Of a stretch of 64,000 bases of DNA, positions 8,925 through 18,131 are shown piece after piece. Every line of letters begins with the position of its first letter. Position 1 is the stretch's first letter. Under the pieces are notes generated by a model. It saw only the letters and a program-made list of their open reading frames with translations, ran no database searches and was not told the DNA's origin. Position numbers and translations under genes: made by a program. This DNA is from an uncultured Lachnospiraceae bacterium (lineage in GTDB: Bacteria; Bacillota_A; Clostridia; Lachnospirales; Lachnospiraceae): contig CATOMC010000010.1 in the NCBI GenBank assembly GCA_951801245.1, forward strand, positions 12,862 to 76,861. Direction: 5' to 3'.

Positions 8925-9128
8925 TTATGAAATATCCAGTTCGGGCGGAACGTCCAGCTCGTGAGGAACAGGCGCTCCGTTTTTCTTTCTCTGACGTACA
9001 CATTCTGTCAGCAGATACTCTATCTGGCCATTCACAGATCGAAAATCATCCTCTGCCCAGGCTGCAATGGCATTGTAGAGTTTCGATGACAGACGTAAAG
9101 GTATTTGCTTCTTGCTGTTATCAGCCAT
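8925..9128 (-). CDS. Ribbon-helix-helix (Arc-type) small protein
   Basis: A 67-residue protein, [20 protein letters not shown] and onward, with the pattern [19 protein letters not shown] then [13 protein letters not shown], an Arc/MetJ-type ribbon-helix-helix fold. Its ATG (9126-9128) directly abuts the TAA stop of the SPFH gene, so the two are translationally coupled. It has no partner toxin here, and a role as a DNA-binding or accessory protein of the SPFH gene is suggested by this tight linkage. Confidence 0.8.
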   Translation of the reverse strand: MADNSKKQIPLRLSSKLYNAIAAWAEDDFRSVNGQIEYLLTECVRQRKKNGAPVPHELDVPPELDIS

Positions 9129-10175
9129 TTAATACAAGCTTCCGGAATTAACGATGGGCTGGGCGTCCCGATTGCCGCACAGTACGACCAGAAGATTGGA
9201 TACCATGGCGGCTTTGCGCTCCTCGTCAAGCTGGACTACTTCTTTGGATGAGAGACGATCCAGTGCCATTTCCACCATGCCGACTGCGCCGTCTACAATC
9301 ATCTTTCGGGCATCAATGATGGCGGAAGCCTGCTGTCTCTGTAACATAACAGCCGCTATTTCCGGAGCGTAAGCAAGATAGGTGATTCTTGCTTCGATGA
9401 TCTCGAGGCCTGCTTTGGTCACTTTGTTCTGAATCTCCTTGCGGATACGTTCTGCCACCACTTCGCTGGAGCCGCGAAGAGAACCTTCGTCTGCCTGACC
9501 ATCTCCGGTCGTATCTACATTTTCAGCCACATCGTAAGGGTACATGCGGACGATGTTTCGAAGGGCGCTGTCGCATTGGAGCGAAAGGTATTCTTTGTAG
9601 TTATCTACGTTGAATACGGCTTTGGCCGTATCCGTTACCCGCCACATGACGGCAATGCCAATCTCAATAGGGTTACCCAGACAGTCGTTTATTTTCTGAC
9701 GGCTGTTATTTAATGTCATGATCTTCAGGGAGATCTTTTTGCCGCCAGATGTGTTCGCAGCAGCAGAAGCGCTCTCATTTCCGGCAGAAAGCTGTAAAAG
9801 TCCATTACGTCCGTTTCCCACATCACCGCTTTGTTTCAGTCTGGTATCCGCCGCGGGATTCAGAGCTGCGCAGAAAGGGTTGACCCAATAAAAACCGTCT
9901 TCTTTCAGGGTGCCGATGTATTTGCCAAAGAGTGTCAGCACCAGGGCTTCCTGGGGGCGCAGTACTTTGAGCCCGCAAAACAGGATCCAGCCAAATGCCA
10001 TCACCAGAAGCCCGATGACAAAGAGCGCGATACCCCAGGGCGCCTGAGGCCCGGATTCATCGAGTCCGTTAATACCGCCAATGACAGCCGCAGCGATCGC
10101 GGCCGCATAGAGTGCCAGGATCAGCAGAAGCATAGGCATACCGTTTTTACTTTTGTTTAATATTTTCTCATCCAT
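9129..10175 (-). CDS. SPFH/Band-7 domain membrane protein
   Basis: The start is the ATG at 10175 with GGAGGAATCTACT upstream. A longer in-frame ATG at 10217 lacks one. The 348-residue product has two N-terminal membrane helices (LILALYAAAIAAAVIGGI and IALFVIGLLVMAFGWILF) and then an SPFH domain, including ALVLTLFGKYIGTL, IGIAVMWRVTDTAKAVF and a coiled helical part QQASAIIDARKMIVDGAVGM. Family members scaffold membrane microdomains or regulate membrane proteases. The molecular role here is unknown. It forms a two-gene operon with the ribbon-helix-helix gene. Confidence 0.88.
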   Translation of the reverse strand: MDEKILNKSKNGMPMLLLILALYAAAIAAAVIGGINGLDESGPQAPWGIALFVIGLLVMAFGWILFCGLKVLRPQEALVLTLFGKYIGTLKEDGFYWVNPFCAALNPAADTRLKQSGDVGNGRNGLLQLSAGNESASAAANTSGGKKISLKIMTLNNSRQKINDCLGNPIEIGIAVMWRVTDTAKAVFNVDNYKEYLSLQCDSALRNIVRMYPYDVAENVDTTGDGQADEGSLRGSSEVVAERIRKEIQNKVTKAGLEIIEARITYLAYAPEIAAVMLQRQQASAIIDARKMIVDGAVGMVEMALDRLSSKEVVQLDEERKAAMVSNLLVVLCGNRDAQPIVNSGSLY

Positions 10176-10273
10176 AGTAGATTCCTCCGTTGTGATTTGA
10201 TACACTAATGATATCATTGTGATATCAGAATGTCAACCGCGAATCGTCGCTCGGCAATTTTATATATAGAAGA

Positions 10274-10306
10274 AAAGCCGGACAACTTTTGCGGTTGTCC
10301 GGCTTT
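10274..10306 (-). terminator. Bidirectional rho-independent terminator
   Basis: A 13-bp stem, AAAGCCGGACAAC at 10274-10286 and GTTGTCCGGCTTT at 10294-10306, lies just downstream of purC. On the minus strand it is followed by TTTTCTTC. Confidence 0.9.
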
Positions 10307-10323
10307 GTAAACGGGTATCAGAT

Positions 10324-11196
10324 TTATTTCAGGCTGTGTCCTGTCAGAAGTTCATAGCCCTGCAGATACTTATCAATCGTTTTTTGTACGATATCATCAG
10401 GCAGCGTCCAGTCATGGCCTTCGTTTGCCTTGAGCCAGTCCCTGGCGAACTGTTTGTCAAAGGAAGGCTGGCTGTGCCCGGGTTCATATCCTTCTGCAGG
10501 CCAGAAGCGGGAACTGTCGGGGGTGAGCATTTCATCACCCAGAACGATGTTGCCTTCTTCGTCCAGACCGAATTCAAACTTGGTATCGGCGATGATGATA
10601 CCACGGGTCAGTGCATAGGCAGCGCATTTTTTATACAGAGCAATGGTGTAATCACGAAGCTTCGATGCGTATTCCTCACCTTTTCCGGGAAATCTCTCTT
10701 CCAGATAGGCCACGCTCTGCTCATAGGATATATTTTCATCGTGGTCGCCAATCTCCGCTTTGGTAGAAGGGGTGTAGATCGGATCAGGCAGCTTGTCTGA
10801 TTCCTGCAGGCCCTCAGGCAGTTTGATGCCGCAGACGGTACCGTCTTTTTGGTAACTGGCCCAGCCGCTTCCGGTGATGTAGCCGCGCACGATACATTCG
10901 ATGGGAAGCATATTCAGTTTACGGCATAGCATGCTGTTGCCATCGAATTTCTCCTGTCTGAAAAATGCGGGCATATCCTTGACGTCCACGGAAATCATGT
11001 GATTGGGAAGAATGTCCCTTGTCATGTCAAACCAGAATTTGGACATCTGTGTGAGGACGGTTCCTTTCCGGGTCACCTGATTTTTTAAGATCACGTCAAA
11101 ACAACTGATTCGGTCTGTGGCAACCATGATCAGGGTGTCTTCGTTGTCATAAATCTCACGTACTTTTCCTTCTTTGATAGGTTTTAGTGCAGTCAT
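10324..11196 (-). CDS. purC: Phosphoribosylaminoimidazole-succinocarboxamide synthase
   Basis: SAICAR synthase joins CAIR and L-aspartate with ATP in purine synthesis. The start is the ATG at 11196 behind GGAGGAGACCA, giving 290 residues (MTALKPIKEGKVREIYDNED). Family motifs are present: GKVREIYD, the VATDRISCFD loop, the IVRGYITGSGW segment and IIIADTKFEFG. The length fits the longer class found in Firmicutes and fungi rather than the 240-residue form. It stands alone rather than in a pur operon and has its own terminator. Confidence 0.95.
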   Translation of the reverse strand: MTALKPIKEGKVREIYDNEDTLIMVATDRISCFDVILKNQVTRKGTVLTQMSKFWFDMTRDILPNHMISVDVKDMPAFFRQEKFDGNSMLCRKLNMLPIECIVRGYITGSGWASYQKDGTVCGIKLPEGLQESDKLPDPIYTPSTKAEIGDHDENISYEQSVAYLEERFPGKGEEYASKLRDYTIALYKKCAAYALTRGIIIADTKFEFGLDEEGNIVLGDEMLTPDSSRFWPAEGYEPGHSQPSFDKQFARDWLKANEGHDWTLPDDIVQKTIDKYLQGYELLTGHSLK

Positions 11197-11394
11197 TGGT
11201 CTCCTCCGTGTCAGAGCAATATTGTTGTTCATGTCTTCTATATCTTATAACAGAGCAGACAGATTTACAATAGTGAAAAATAAGTGTGCAGGAAAGATTT
11301 GGTGGAAAATTGGGAATACTGTAAAGAAAGGCCGGTATGGGACAGTGATATCCCTGATCTACCAATAAAAGAGCCGGCAAAAGGAGGACATGAC

Positions 11395-11934
11395 ATGGAT
11401 TTAAAGGGATCTAAGACAGAGAAAAACCTGCTCGCAGCCTTTGCGGGAGAATCGCAGGCTTATACCAAGTATACTTATTATGCGTCCAAAGCCAGAAAAG
11501 ATGGTTATGTGCAGATTGCAAACATCTTTGCGGAGACGGCAGCAAATGAGAAGGAGCATGCCAAGATCTGGTTTAAGTATCTGAATGACGGTGTGATCCC
11601 GCCCACGGCAAGAAATCTGGAAGATGCTGCGGCGGGAGAGAATTATGAGTGGACGGATATGTATGCGGGATTTGCCAAGGATGCCAGAGCGGAAGGATTT
11701 GAGGAACTGGCCGGACTCTTTGAAGGAGTCGCAAGAATAGAGAGAGAACATGAGGAACGCTACAGAAAGCTGATCGAAAATCTGGAGGATGGACTGGTCT
11801 TTTCGAGAGACGGAGACTGTATCTGGCAGTGTTTAAACTGCGGACATCTGGTCATTGGCAAAAAAGCGCCTATGGTGTGTCCGGTCTGCAAGCATGAACA
11901 GGCATATTTCCAGATTAAGCCGGAAAACTATTAA
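11395..11934 (+). CDS. Rubrerythrin
   Basis: A 179-residue non-haem diiron protein that reduces hydrogen peroxide in anaerobes. The ATG at 11395 has AAAGGAGG ten bases upstream. An upstream in-frame start at 11284 is not supported. The N-terminal four-helix domain carries the Glu/His ligands ([39 protein letters not shown]). The C-terminus is a rubredoxin-like iron site, with CLNCGHL and [11 protein letters not shown]. Monocistronic, divergent from purC. It points to an oxygen-sensitive host. Confidence 0.95.
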   Translation: MDLKGSKTEKNLLAAFAGESQAYTKYTYYASKARKDGYVQIANIFAETAANEKEHAKIWFKYLNDGVIPPTARNLEDAAAGENYEWTDMYAGFAKDARAEGFEELAGLFEGVARIEREHEERYRKLIENLEDGLVFSRDGDCIWQCLNCGHLVIGKKAPMVCPVCKHEQAYFQIKPENY

Positions 11935-12060
11935 AGAACATGAATTATTAAATAAAGAGGCAGAAGGCAGTCCTGAAAGAGAACAGAGTAAGCCGGTACG
12001 GACAATCCGTGGCGGCCTGCCTTACATAGTTGTGACTTTGTATATTTTCGAGGACAAAAC

Positions 12061-12089
12061 TTGTCAAAGAAAAGTTGATGTGGTATGAT
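12061..12089 (+). promoter_or_regulatory. Sigma-A-type promoter for the ECF component-coaX run
   Basis: TTGTCA at 12061-12066 and TATGAT at 12084-12089 are separated by exactly 17 bases, 50 bp upstream of the transporter start. Confidence 0.7.
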
Positions 12090-12138
12090 GTCACCGTATT
12101 GTATCTCGCATGAGAATAATAACAGGAGGAATTGTACC

Positions 12139-12978
12139 ATGAAAAATGAAAAGACTTACGAACTGGTGCTTACGGCACTGTTCACCGCCATAATCGTGCT
12201 TATGGCATTCACACCACTGGGATACATCCCGCTTGTAGTCATCAATGCAACCATTATTCATATCCCGGTAATCCTTGGAGCGCTATTTCTTGGGCCTAAG
12301 AAAGGTGCATTCTTGGGATTCGTATTTGGTCTCACAAGCTTTATCAACAACACATTTAAGGCAGCGACAGCTTCGGCATTCGTTTTTTCGCCGGTTCTGG
12401 CAGTGAACGTGGTCGGCGTATCCGGTATTTTCAGGAGCCTTTATATCTGCTTTGTACCGAGGATTTTAGTCGGCGTGGTTCCTTATTTTGCTTATATACT
12501 GATCCGCAAGGCGGCAGGGAACGAGCGGAAGGCTGGTAGAATTGCTGTTAATTTAATAGCATCTGTTATACTATTTACTTCCGTCAGGGCATTTTTGATC
12601 CGCTTACTGCCGGAGAGTCTGAGTGTGCCGGTATGTACGATCATCGGACTGGCAGCCGGCACAGTGCTTATGGTGGTGCTTACCGTCAGCGGCAATAAAA
12701 GAGGGTCAGCGGACATTGCACTTTCTTATGCAGGGCTGGCAGGTGCATTTACCAATACCTTGTTTGTTATGAGCGGTATCTTCATTTTATATAAAGACGC
12801 TTATGCCCAGGCCATGGGCGTAGCGGGCGATGCAGTACTGGACGTCATCATGGGAGTGGTGGCTTTCAATGGTGTGGTAGAAGCCGTGGTGGCGGCTATC
12901 ATCGTGACCGGCGTGGGTCTTGCGCTGACGAGAGTAAAACCGGTATATGTAAGTGCGAAAAGCAGACAGAAAATATAA
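12139..12978 (+). CDS. ECF transporter S component, probable pantothenate uptake
   Basis: The start is the ATG at 12139 behind AGGAGGAATTGTACC. The 279-residue product has several membrane helices and the ECF S-component signature in its first half (LVLTALFTAIIVLMAFTPLG, IIHIPVILGALFLGPKKGA). It should bind a vitamin and pair with a shared EcfAA'T module encoded elsewhere. It lies 52 bp upstream of coaX and close to coaBC, which suggests pantothenate as substrate (PanT-like). That assignment is from gene context, not from identified binding residues. Confidence 0.8.
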   Translation: MKNEKTYELVLTALFTAIIVLMAFTPLGYIPLVVINATIIHIPVILGALFLGPKKGAFLGFVFGLTSFINNTFKAATASAFVFSPVLAVNVVGVSGIFRSLYICFVPRILVGVVPYFAYILIRKAAGNERKAGRIAVNLIASVILFTSVRAFLIRLLPESLSVPVCTIIGLAAGTVLMVVLTVSGNKRGSADIALSYAGLAGAFTNTLFVMSGIFILYKDAYAQAMGVAGDAVLDVIMGVVAFNGVVEAVVAAIIVTGVGLALTRVKPVYVSAKSRQKI

Positions 12979-13030
12979 GAGGCAGTAAAGCGTATTATTG
13001 GATGTTATGAGGAAAGGCAGGACGGAAGAT

Positions 13031-13801
13031 ATGATTTTGGCAATTGACATTGGCAATACCAATATTGTCATCGGGTGTATCGAAGGAGAGAAGGTAAATT
13101 TCGTGGAAAGAGTATCTACGGATCTTTCCAAGACAGAATTGGAATATGTGGTGGAGTTCAAGACTTTGTTTGATCTGTATCAGATTGGTCTGGAGGATAT
13201 CAAGGGCAGTATTATTTCTTCTGTCGTACCGCCTCTTAATAATATTATGAAGTCGTCTCTGGAAAAAATGCTACACCGGGCACCTCTTGTGGTGGGACCG
13301 GGTGTTAAGACCGGGTTGAATATCCTGATGGATAATCCGGGACAATTAGGTTCGGATTTGGTCGTTAATGCAGTGGCTGGTCTGCATTATTATGGGGCGC
13401 CGATTATCATGATCGATATGGGGACAGCGACTACCATCAGTGTGGTGGATGCAAAACGAAACTACATAGGCGGTATGATTCTGCCCGGTGTGAAGGTTTC
13501 CCTGGATTCCTTGGTGAACCGTACTTCCCAACTGCCACGCATCAGTCTGGAAGCACCTAAGAAAGTGATTGGCAAGAACACCATTGACTGTATGAAGAGC
13601 GGTATCGTGATGGGACAGGCAGCCTGCCTGGACGGGATGATCGAGCGGATTCACGGTGAACTTGGATATCAGGCACCGGTGGTGGCAACAGGCGGTCTGG
13701 CGGCGAGTATCGTTCCGTATTGTAAGAGGGAAATCATATGTGACAATGAACTTACCCTTAAGGGTTTGGGGCTGATTTATCATAAGAATGTAGAGGCTTA
13801 A
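13031..13801 (+). CDS. coaX: Type III pantothenate kinase
   Basis: CoaX phosphorylates pantothenate, the first step of coenzyme A synthesis, and needs a monovalent cation. The ATG at 13031 gives 256 residues beginning MILAIDIGNTNIVIG, with the phosphate-1 loop DIGNTN. Also visible are GPGVKTGLNI, the substrate/ATP region MIDMGTATTISVVD and the GGMILPG segment. The series ECF component, coaX, coaBC groups uptake, first kinase and the bifunctional middle enzyme. Confidence 0.95.
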   Translation: MILAIDIGNTNIVIGCIEGEKVNFVERVSTDLSKTELEYVVEFKTLFDLYQIGLEDIKGSIISSVVPPLNNIMKSSLEKMLHRAPLVVGPGVKTGLNILMDNPGQLGSDLVVNAVAGLHYYGAPIIMIDMGTATTISVVDAKRNYIGGMILPGVKVSLDSLVNRTSQLPRISLEAPKKVIGKNTIDCMKSGIVMGQAACLDGMIERIHGELGYQAPVVATGGLAASIVPYCKREIICDNELTLKGLGLIYHKNVEA

Positions 13802-13928
13802 GGAAATGATGGAAACAAATGCCCACTGTCCGCAGAGCGGGTATGACGTCTGTAGGCAATGAGCAGGTGAAAAAGATATAGTTTGTTATGCCATTACTAT
13901 AAGTAATGAGAGATAGGAAGTGCGACAC

Positions 13929-15131
13929 GTGTTAATAAAAGGAAAACATATTGTATTAGGTGTAAGCGGCAGTATCGCTGCCTATAAGATTGCTTCTCTG
14001 GCAAGTATGCTGGTCAAGCAAAAGGCAAATGTGACGGTGATAATGACGCAGAATGCCACCAATTTCATCAATCCGATCACTTTTGAGAGTCTGACAGGCA
14101 ACAAATGCCTGGTGGATACTTTCGACCGAAACTTTCAGCATAGTGTGGAACATGTGTCCCTGGCAAAACAAACGGATGTTATGCTTGTGGCACCGGCTTC
14201 TGCTAATGTGATTGCCAAGGCGGCATACGGGATTGCGGATGATATGCTGACGACTACACTCCTGGCCTGTCAATGTCCGAAAATATTTGCGCCGGCCATG
14301 AACACCAGAATGTATCAGAATCCTGTGGTGCAGGATAATCTGAAGGTTCTTGAGAAATATGGTATGGAAGTGATCACACCGGCGAGTGGCTATCTGGCCT
14401 GTGGGGATACGGGAGAGGGCAAGATGCCGGAACCGGAAGCTTTGTATGAGGTGATTGTGAAAGCTCTGACACCTAAAGATATGGCGGGCATGAAGGTGCT
14501 GGTCACGGCAGGCCCAACCCAGGAGAAGTTTGACCCCGTGCGTTATATCAGCAATCATTCCACCGGGAAGATGGGGTATGCAATCGCCAGAGCAGCCATG
14601 CTTCGCGGCGCAGATGTGACACTTGTGTCAGGAAAAGTTGCAATACAGACTCCGGCCGGTGTACATATAGTACCGGTGGTATCCGCGGCGGATATGGCAG
14701 AGGCAGTCAAGGCGGCTGCGGCAGAGCAGGATATCATCATTAAAGCGGCTGCGGTGGCGGACTACCGTCCCATAGAGACTGCGGACGAGAAGATGAAGAA
14801 AAAGGATGGGGAACTGGCCGTTGCCCTGGAGCGGACAGAGGATATTCTGGCATATCTGGGCGCGCATAGAAGTAAGGGCCAGTTTATCTGCGGTTTTTCC
14901 ATGGAGACAGAGCATATGCTGGAAAATTCCAGGGCAAAACTGGAGAAAAAAAAGATCGATATGATCGTGGCCAATAATTTAAGACAGGAAGGGGCAGGCT
15001 TTGGAACAGACACCAATGTAGTGACCCTGCTCACAAAGGATGAAACCCTGGAACTGCCTATACTCAGCAAAGAGGAAGTGGCAGACCGACTGCTTACTTT
15101 TATTCTGGACAAGTGTGAGAAGAAGTTCTAA
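13929..15131 (+). CDS. coaBC: Bifunctional phosphopantothenoylcysteine synthetase/decarboxylase
   Basis: The enzyme adds cysteine to 4'-phosphopantothenate and decarboxylates the product. I choose GTG at 13929 (MLIKGKHIVLGVSGSIAAYK), because AGGAA lies 9-10 bases upstream and the N-terminus then matches the family; GTG at 13920 is the alternative. CoaC half: flavin-binding GVSGSIAAYK, ASANVIAKAAYGIADD, PAMNTRMY and the active Cys in GYLACGDTGEGK. CoaB half: AGPTQEKFDPVRYISN, STGKMG, AAAVADYRP. The last five codons (CEKKF, stop) are provided by the structured repeat element, so the native C-terminus was replaced or trimmed. Confidence 0.95.
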   Translation: MLIKGKHIVLGVSGSIAAYKIASLASMLVKQKANVTVIMTQNATNFINPITFESLTGNKCLVDTFDRNFQHSVEHVSLAKQTDVMLVAPASANVIAKAAYGIADDMLTTTLLACQCPKIFAPAMNTRMYQNPVVQDNLKVLEKYGMEVITPASGYLACGDTGEGKMPEPEALYEVIVKALTPKDMAGMKVLVTAGPTQEKFDPVRYISNHSTGKMGYAIARAAMLRGADVTLVSGKVAIQTPAGVHIVPVVSAADMAEAVKAAAAEQDIIIKAAAVADYRPIETADEKMKKKDGELAVALERTEDILAYLGAHRSKGQFICGFSMETEHMLENSRAKLEKKKIDMIVANNLRQEGAGFGTDTNVVTLLTKDETLELPILSKEEVADRLLTFILDKCEKKF

Positions 15132-15230
15132 AGACGTCCCGCCATTGGACGGGACGCCAAGAACTTCTAGGAGTTGCTTTGCAACTCCGTCTCACAAAGG
15201 AGAATGCCTAAAATAAGGCATTCTCCGCAT
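15115..15230 (+). repeat. Structured dispersed element, copy 2
   Basis: Same architecture as 6902-7016. The outer stem is GTGAGA 15115-15120 with TCTCAC 15190-15195. Hairpin 1 pairs AGAAGTTCT 15121-15129 with AGAACTTCT 15160-15168, extended by CGTCCCG/CGGGACG (15135-15156). Hairpin 2 is GGAGTTGC 15170-15177 with GCAACTCC 15181-15188, and hairpin 3 is AGAATGCCT 15201-15209 with AGGCATTCT 15216-15224. A further hairpin GCTTCCGC/GCGGAAGC (15239-15258) follows and reaches into the leader of the MATE gene. The element begins inside the end of coaBC. Confidence 0.85.
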
Positions 15231-15270
15231 AAATTTCAGCTTCCGCTGAAGCGGAAGCATGGGGGTTAGC

Positions 15271-16611
15271 ATGATTCAGGATTTGACAGTGGGGGATTCC
15301 CAGAAGACACTAATCAGGTACACGGTGCCTATGTTCATCAGTGTGGTGTTTCAACAGTTGTATAATATAGCGGACAGTATGATCGCAGGTAAATTTGCGG
15401 GAGAGGACGCGCTGGCGGCGGTGGGAGCCTCCTACCCGATCACCATGATCTTCATGGCGGTGGCGGTAGGGAGTAATATCGGCTGTTCGGTGGTCATCTC
15501 CCAGCTTTTTGGGGCCAAAGCCTATGAAAAGTTAAAGACGGCGGTATCGACCACATTGATCACCAGCTTTGTGCTGGCGGCTTTGCTGACGGTGGCCGGT
15601 CTTTTGACCACACCAATGATGATGCGCATGATACAGACACCGGACAATATTTTTGCGGACGGGGCACTTTATTTAAAGATTTATATCGGCGGTTTCATTT
15701 TTCTGTTCCTATATAATGTGACTACAGGTATGTTCAATTCCCTGGGAGATTCCAAAACACCGCTGTATTTTTTGATCGGCTCTTCCATTGGCAATATCGT
15801 ATTGGACTTGGTTTTCGTGGCGGTATGTAAGTGGGGCGTGGCAGGTGTGGCCTGGGCTACCTTTATTGCTCAGGGCGTGGCTTGTATTCTGGCGCTTATT
15901 TCCTTTGCAGGGCGGATGCGGGAGATCAAAATACAGGGACAGGCGGCGCTATTTTCCCTTTCCCTTCTGAAAAAAATAGGATTGATCGCAGTACCCAGTA
16001 TTTTACAGCAGAGTTTCGTGTCAATTGGTAATATTTTTATACAAAGTCTGGTAAACTCTTATGGATCGGGTGTGATTGCGGGATATTCTGCGGCAATTAA
16101 GCTCAATACCTTCCTCATTACCAGTTTCACAACGCTGGGAAACGGGGTATCCGGGTTTACGGCCCAGAACCGCGGTGCCGGGAAACCGGAACGCATCAAA
16201 GATGGCTTTATGGCAGGATTGAAGATGGCTGTCTGTGTGGCAGTGCCCTTTTTTGTGGCATATTTCTTCTTTGGACGTGCGATGGTGTTGCTCTTTATGG
16301 ACGATACGGGGAGTGACGCCCTTAACACAGGCGTTACGTTCCTGAAAATCGTGTCGCCCTTTTACTTTGTGATAGCTGTTAAACTGGTGGCAGACGGTAT
16401 GCTGCGAGGCGCGGAGCGAATGAAGGAATTTATGGTATCTACTTTTACGGATCTGATCCTGCGGGTGATCCTGGCGTTTGCTTTTTCTGCCAGTATGGGA
16501 TCGGTGGGAATCTGGCTCTCCTGGCCGGTGGGCTGGGGGATCGCCACGATCATGTCCGGGATGTTTTGCAGAAGGGAGCTTAGCAAGAAGAAGATTAATG
16601 AAGCACAATAA
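15271..16611 (+). CDS. MATE-family efflux transporter
   Basis: About 446 residues from the ATG at 15271 (MIQDLTVGDSQKTLIRYTVP), which is preceded by GGGGGTTAGC; the ATG at 15259 is an alternative. Twelve hydrophobic segments are arranged as two MatE repeats, with family patterns such as QQLYNIADSMIAGKFAGEDA and QSFVSIGNIFIQSLVNSYG. It is a cation-coupled exporter of the inner membrane, with drug or metabolite substrate unknown. The usual length for this family is about 450. The leader contains the hairpin series of repeat copy 2. Confidence 0.9.
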   Translation: MIQDLTVGDSQKTLIRYTVPMFISVVFQQLYNIADSMIAGKFAGEDALAAVGASYPITMIFMAVAVGSNIGCSVVISQLFGAKAYEKLKTAVSTTLITSFVLAALLTVAGLLTTPMMMRMIQTPDNIFADGALYLKIYIGGFIFLFLYNVTTGMFNSLGDSKTPLYFLIGSSIGNIVLDLVFVAVCKWGVAGVAWATFIAQGVACILALISFAGRMREIKIQGQAALFSLSLLKKIGLIAVPSILQQSFVSIGNIFIQSLVNSYGSGVIAGYSAAIKLNTFLITSFTTLGNGVSGFTAQNRGAGKPERIKDGFMAGLKMAVCVAVPFFVAYFFFGRAMVLLFMDDTGSDALNTGVTFLKIVSPFYFVIAVKLVADGMLRGAERMKEFMVSTFTDLILRVILAFAFSASMGSVGIWLSWPVGWGIATIMSGMFCRRELSKKKINEAQ

Positions 16612-16699
16612 AGCATAGCACGTGTTATTAAATTGGATGATTTGCACTGGAATCTGTAAAATGAACAATGCAGGCTGTATGGCGGAAAGTGAGGGTGTT

Positions 16700-17242
16700 A
16701 TGAGGATTGGAATGGGGTATGATGTACACCGGCTGGTGGAAGGAAGAAAATGTATTATCGGAGGCGTAGAGATTCCCTATGAAAAGGGACTGCTGGGACA
16801 CTCGGATGCAGATGTGCTTATCCATGCGGTGATGGATGCGCTCCTGGGAGCAGCGGCGTTAGGAGATATCGGAAAACACTTTCCGGATACGGATCCGGCT
16901 TACGAGGGGATTTCGTCCATAAAGCTGTTGGAGCATGTGGGGGCACTTTTGGAAGAAAATTTATTCCTGATCGAGAATATTGATGCCACGATCATTGCCC
17001 AGGCACCCAAAATGCGGCCCCATATAGATACCATGCGGGCAAATATGGCAAAGGCGCTGGGGATAGATATGTCGCAGGTCAATGTGAAGGCTACCACGGA
17101 AGAGGGACTAGGCTTTACCGGCAGCGGGGAAGGAATTTCTGCCCAGGCAATCTGTATGCTTGCAAGTCCCAGTGAAATCTACAGCGAGGATGTGCAGACA
17201 CGTGGGTGTGAAGGCTGTCCCGGGTGCAGCAGAGCAAGTTAG
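16700..17242 (+). CDS. ispF: 2-C-methyl-D-erythritol 2,4-cyclodiphosphate synthase
   Basis: IspF forms the cyclodiphosphate intermediate of the MEP isoprenoid pathway. The ATG at 16700 gives [15 protein letters not shown], with metal ligands in DVH and in the [18 protein letters not shown] segment, the [14 protein letters not shown] loop, and the C-terminal [15 protein letters not shown]. At 180 residues it is about 20 longer than usual. The extra tail [11 protein letters not shown] is Cys-rich and not part of the core fold. IspD is not adjacent. Confidence 0.94.
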   Translation: MRIGMGYDVHRLVEGRKCIIGGVEIPYEKGLLGHSDADVLIHAVMDALLGAAALGDIGKHFPDTDPAYEGISSIKLLEHVGALLEENLFLIENIDATIIAQAPKMRPHIDTMRANMAKALGIDMSQVNVKATTEEGLGFTGSGEGISAQAICMLASPSEIYSEDVQTRGCEGCPGCSRAS

Positions 17243-17354
17243 GTCTGAAACAAATAAGTACGTTTCAGGACGCATTGGTGCCTTTTGCAGAAAGGCGGAT
17301 TATAAAAACGGATAATAGGTGATGCGATGACATCAATATTCCGGGAGGTTATCA

Positions 17355-17975
17355 TTGAAAGAAGACTATACGCTGTACAGTGACGAAGAACTTCTGGTCC
17401 GTCTGCGGGACGGTGAAGCAGGCATCACGGACCATATCATGAATAAATACAAAAATCTGGTCAGGAGTAAGGCCAAATCCATGTATATTCTGGGGGCAGA
17501 CAATGAAGATCTGATTCAGGAGGGGATGATCGGATTGTTTAAAGCCGTGCGGGACTACGATACCGGGCGGGATGCCAGCTTCTCCACATTTGCGGATCTG
17601 TGTGTTTCCAGACAAATGTATACAGCCGTGCAGGCTTCCAGACGAAAAAAGCATATACCGCTAAACAATTATGTGTCCCTCTATGGAAATGTGGCCACAG
17701 ATCATGAGGGAGAAGAGGAGGAACTGGTCAATGTGCTGGCAGCCGGGTTCGAACAGAGTCCGGAGGAGTTGGTCATTGATCAGGAAAATGTGAATCGGCT
17801 GGAAATGATTATTGACAGGGAACTGAGCAGCTTCGAGAAGCAGGTATTGGATCTGTATTTGACAGGGATGGGTTACCAGCAGATCGCGAAGGTGTTGGGA
17901 AGGGATGACAAGTCTACCGACAATGCTTTGCAGAGAATCAAAACCAAATTGAAGAAAGCGATCAGAAAACAGTAG
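17355..17975 (+). CDS. sigH: RNA polymerase sigma-H factor
   Basis: The frame opens at a TTG (17355-17357) with GGGAGGTT four bases upstream. No ATG fits. The 206-residue product has region 2 (DLIQEGMIGLFKAVRDYD, then FSTFADLCVSRQMYTAV) and region 4 (QVLDLYLTGMGYQQIAKVLG with DNALQRIKTKLKKA). The RKKHIPLNNYVSLY segment is typical of SigH, the factor for the entry to sporulation and competence-like programmes in Bacilli and Clostridia. It is followed by a promoter and a tRNA. Confidence 0.92.
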   Translation: MKEDYTLYSDEELLVRLRDGEAGITDHIMNKYKNLVRSKAKSMYILGADNEDLIQEGMIGLFKAVRDYDTGRDASFSTFADLCVSRQMYTAVQASRRKKHIPLNNYVSLYGNVATDHEGEEEELVNVLAAGFEQSPEELVIDQENVNRLEMIIDRELSSFEKQVLDLYLTGMGYQQIAKVLGRDDKSTDNALQRIKTKLKKAIRKQ

Positions 17976-17983
17976 CGCGGGTA

Positions 17984-18013
17984 TTGACAAAGCCGAAAGG
18001 GCTATGATATACT
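17984..18013 (+). promoter_or_regulatory. Promoter for tRNA-Thr
   Basis: TTGACA at 17984-17989 and TATACT at 18008-18013 with an 18-base spacer, 36 bp before the tRNA. Confidence 0.75.
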
Positions 18014-18049
18014 ACAAAACGGTGACAAGAGAGAAATCTATATTGTCAG

Positions 18050-18122
18050 GCTGCTGTGGCTCAGTCGGTAGAGCGTCGCATTGGTAGTGCGGAGGTCACG
18101 GGTCCGATTCCCGTCAGCAGCT
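18050..18122 (+). tRNA. tRNA-Thr (anticodon GGT)
   Basis: A complete cloverleaf: acceptor GCTGCTG/CAGCAGC, D arm GCTCAGTCGGTAGAGC, anticodon stem TCGCA/TGCGG with loop TTGGTAG, and T arm ACGGG/CCCGT with loop TCCGATT. The discriminator base is T and no CCA is encoded. The anticodon GGT reads ACC/ACT threonine codons. Confidence 0.96.
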
Positions 18123-18131
18123 CTAAGAAAG

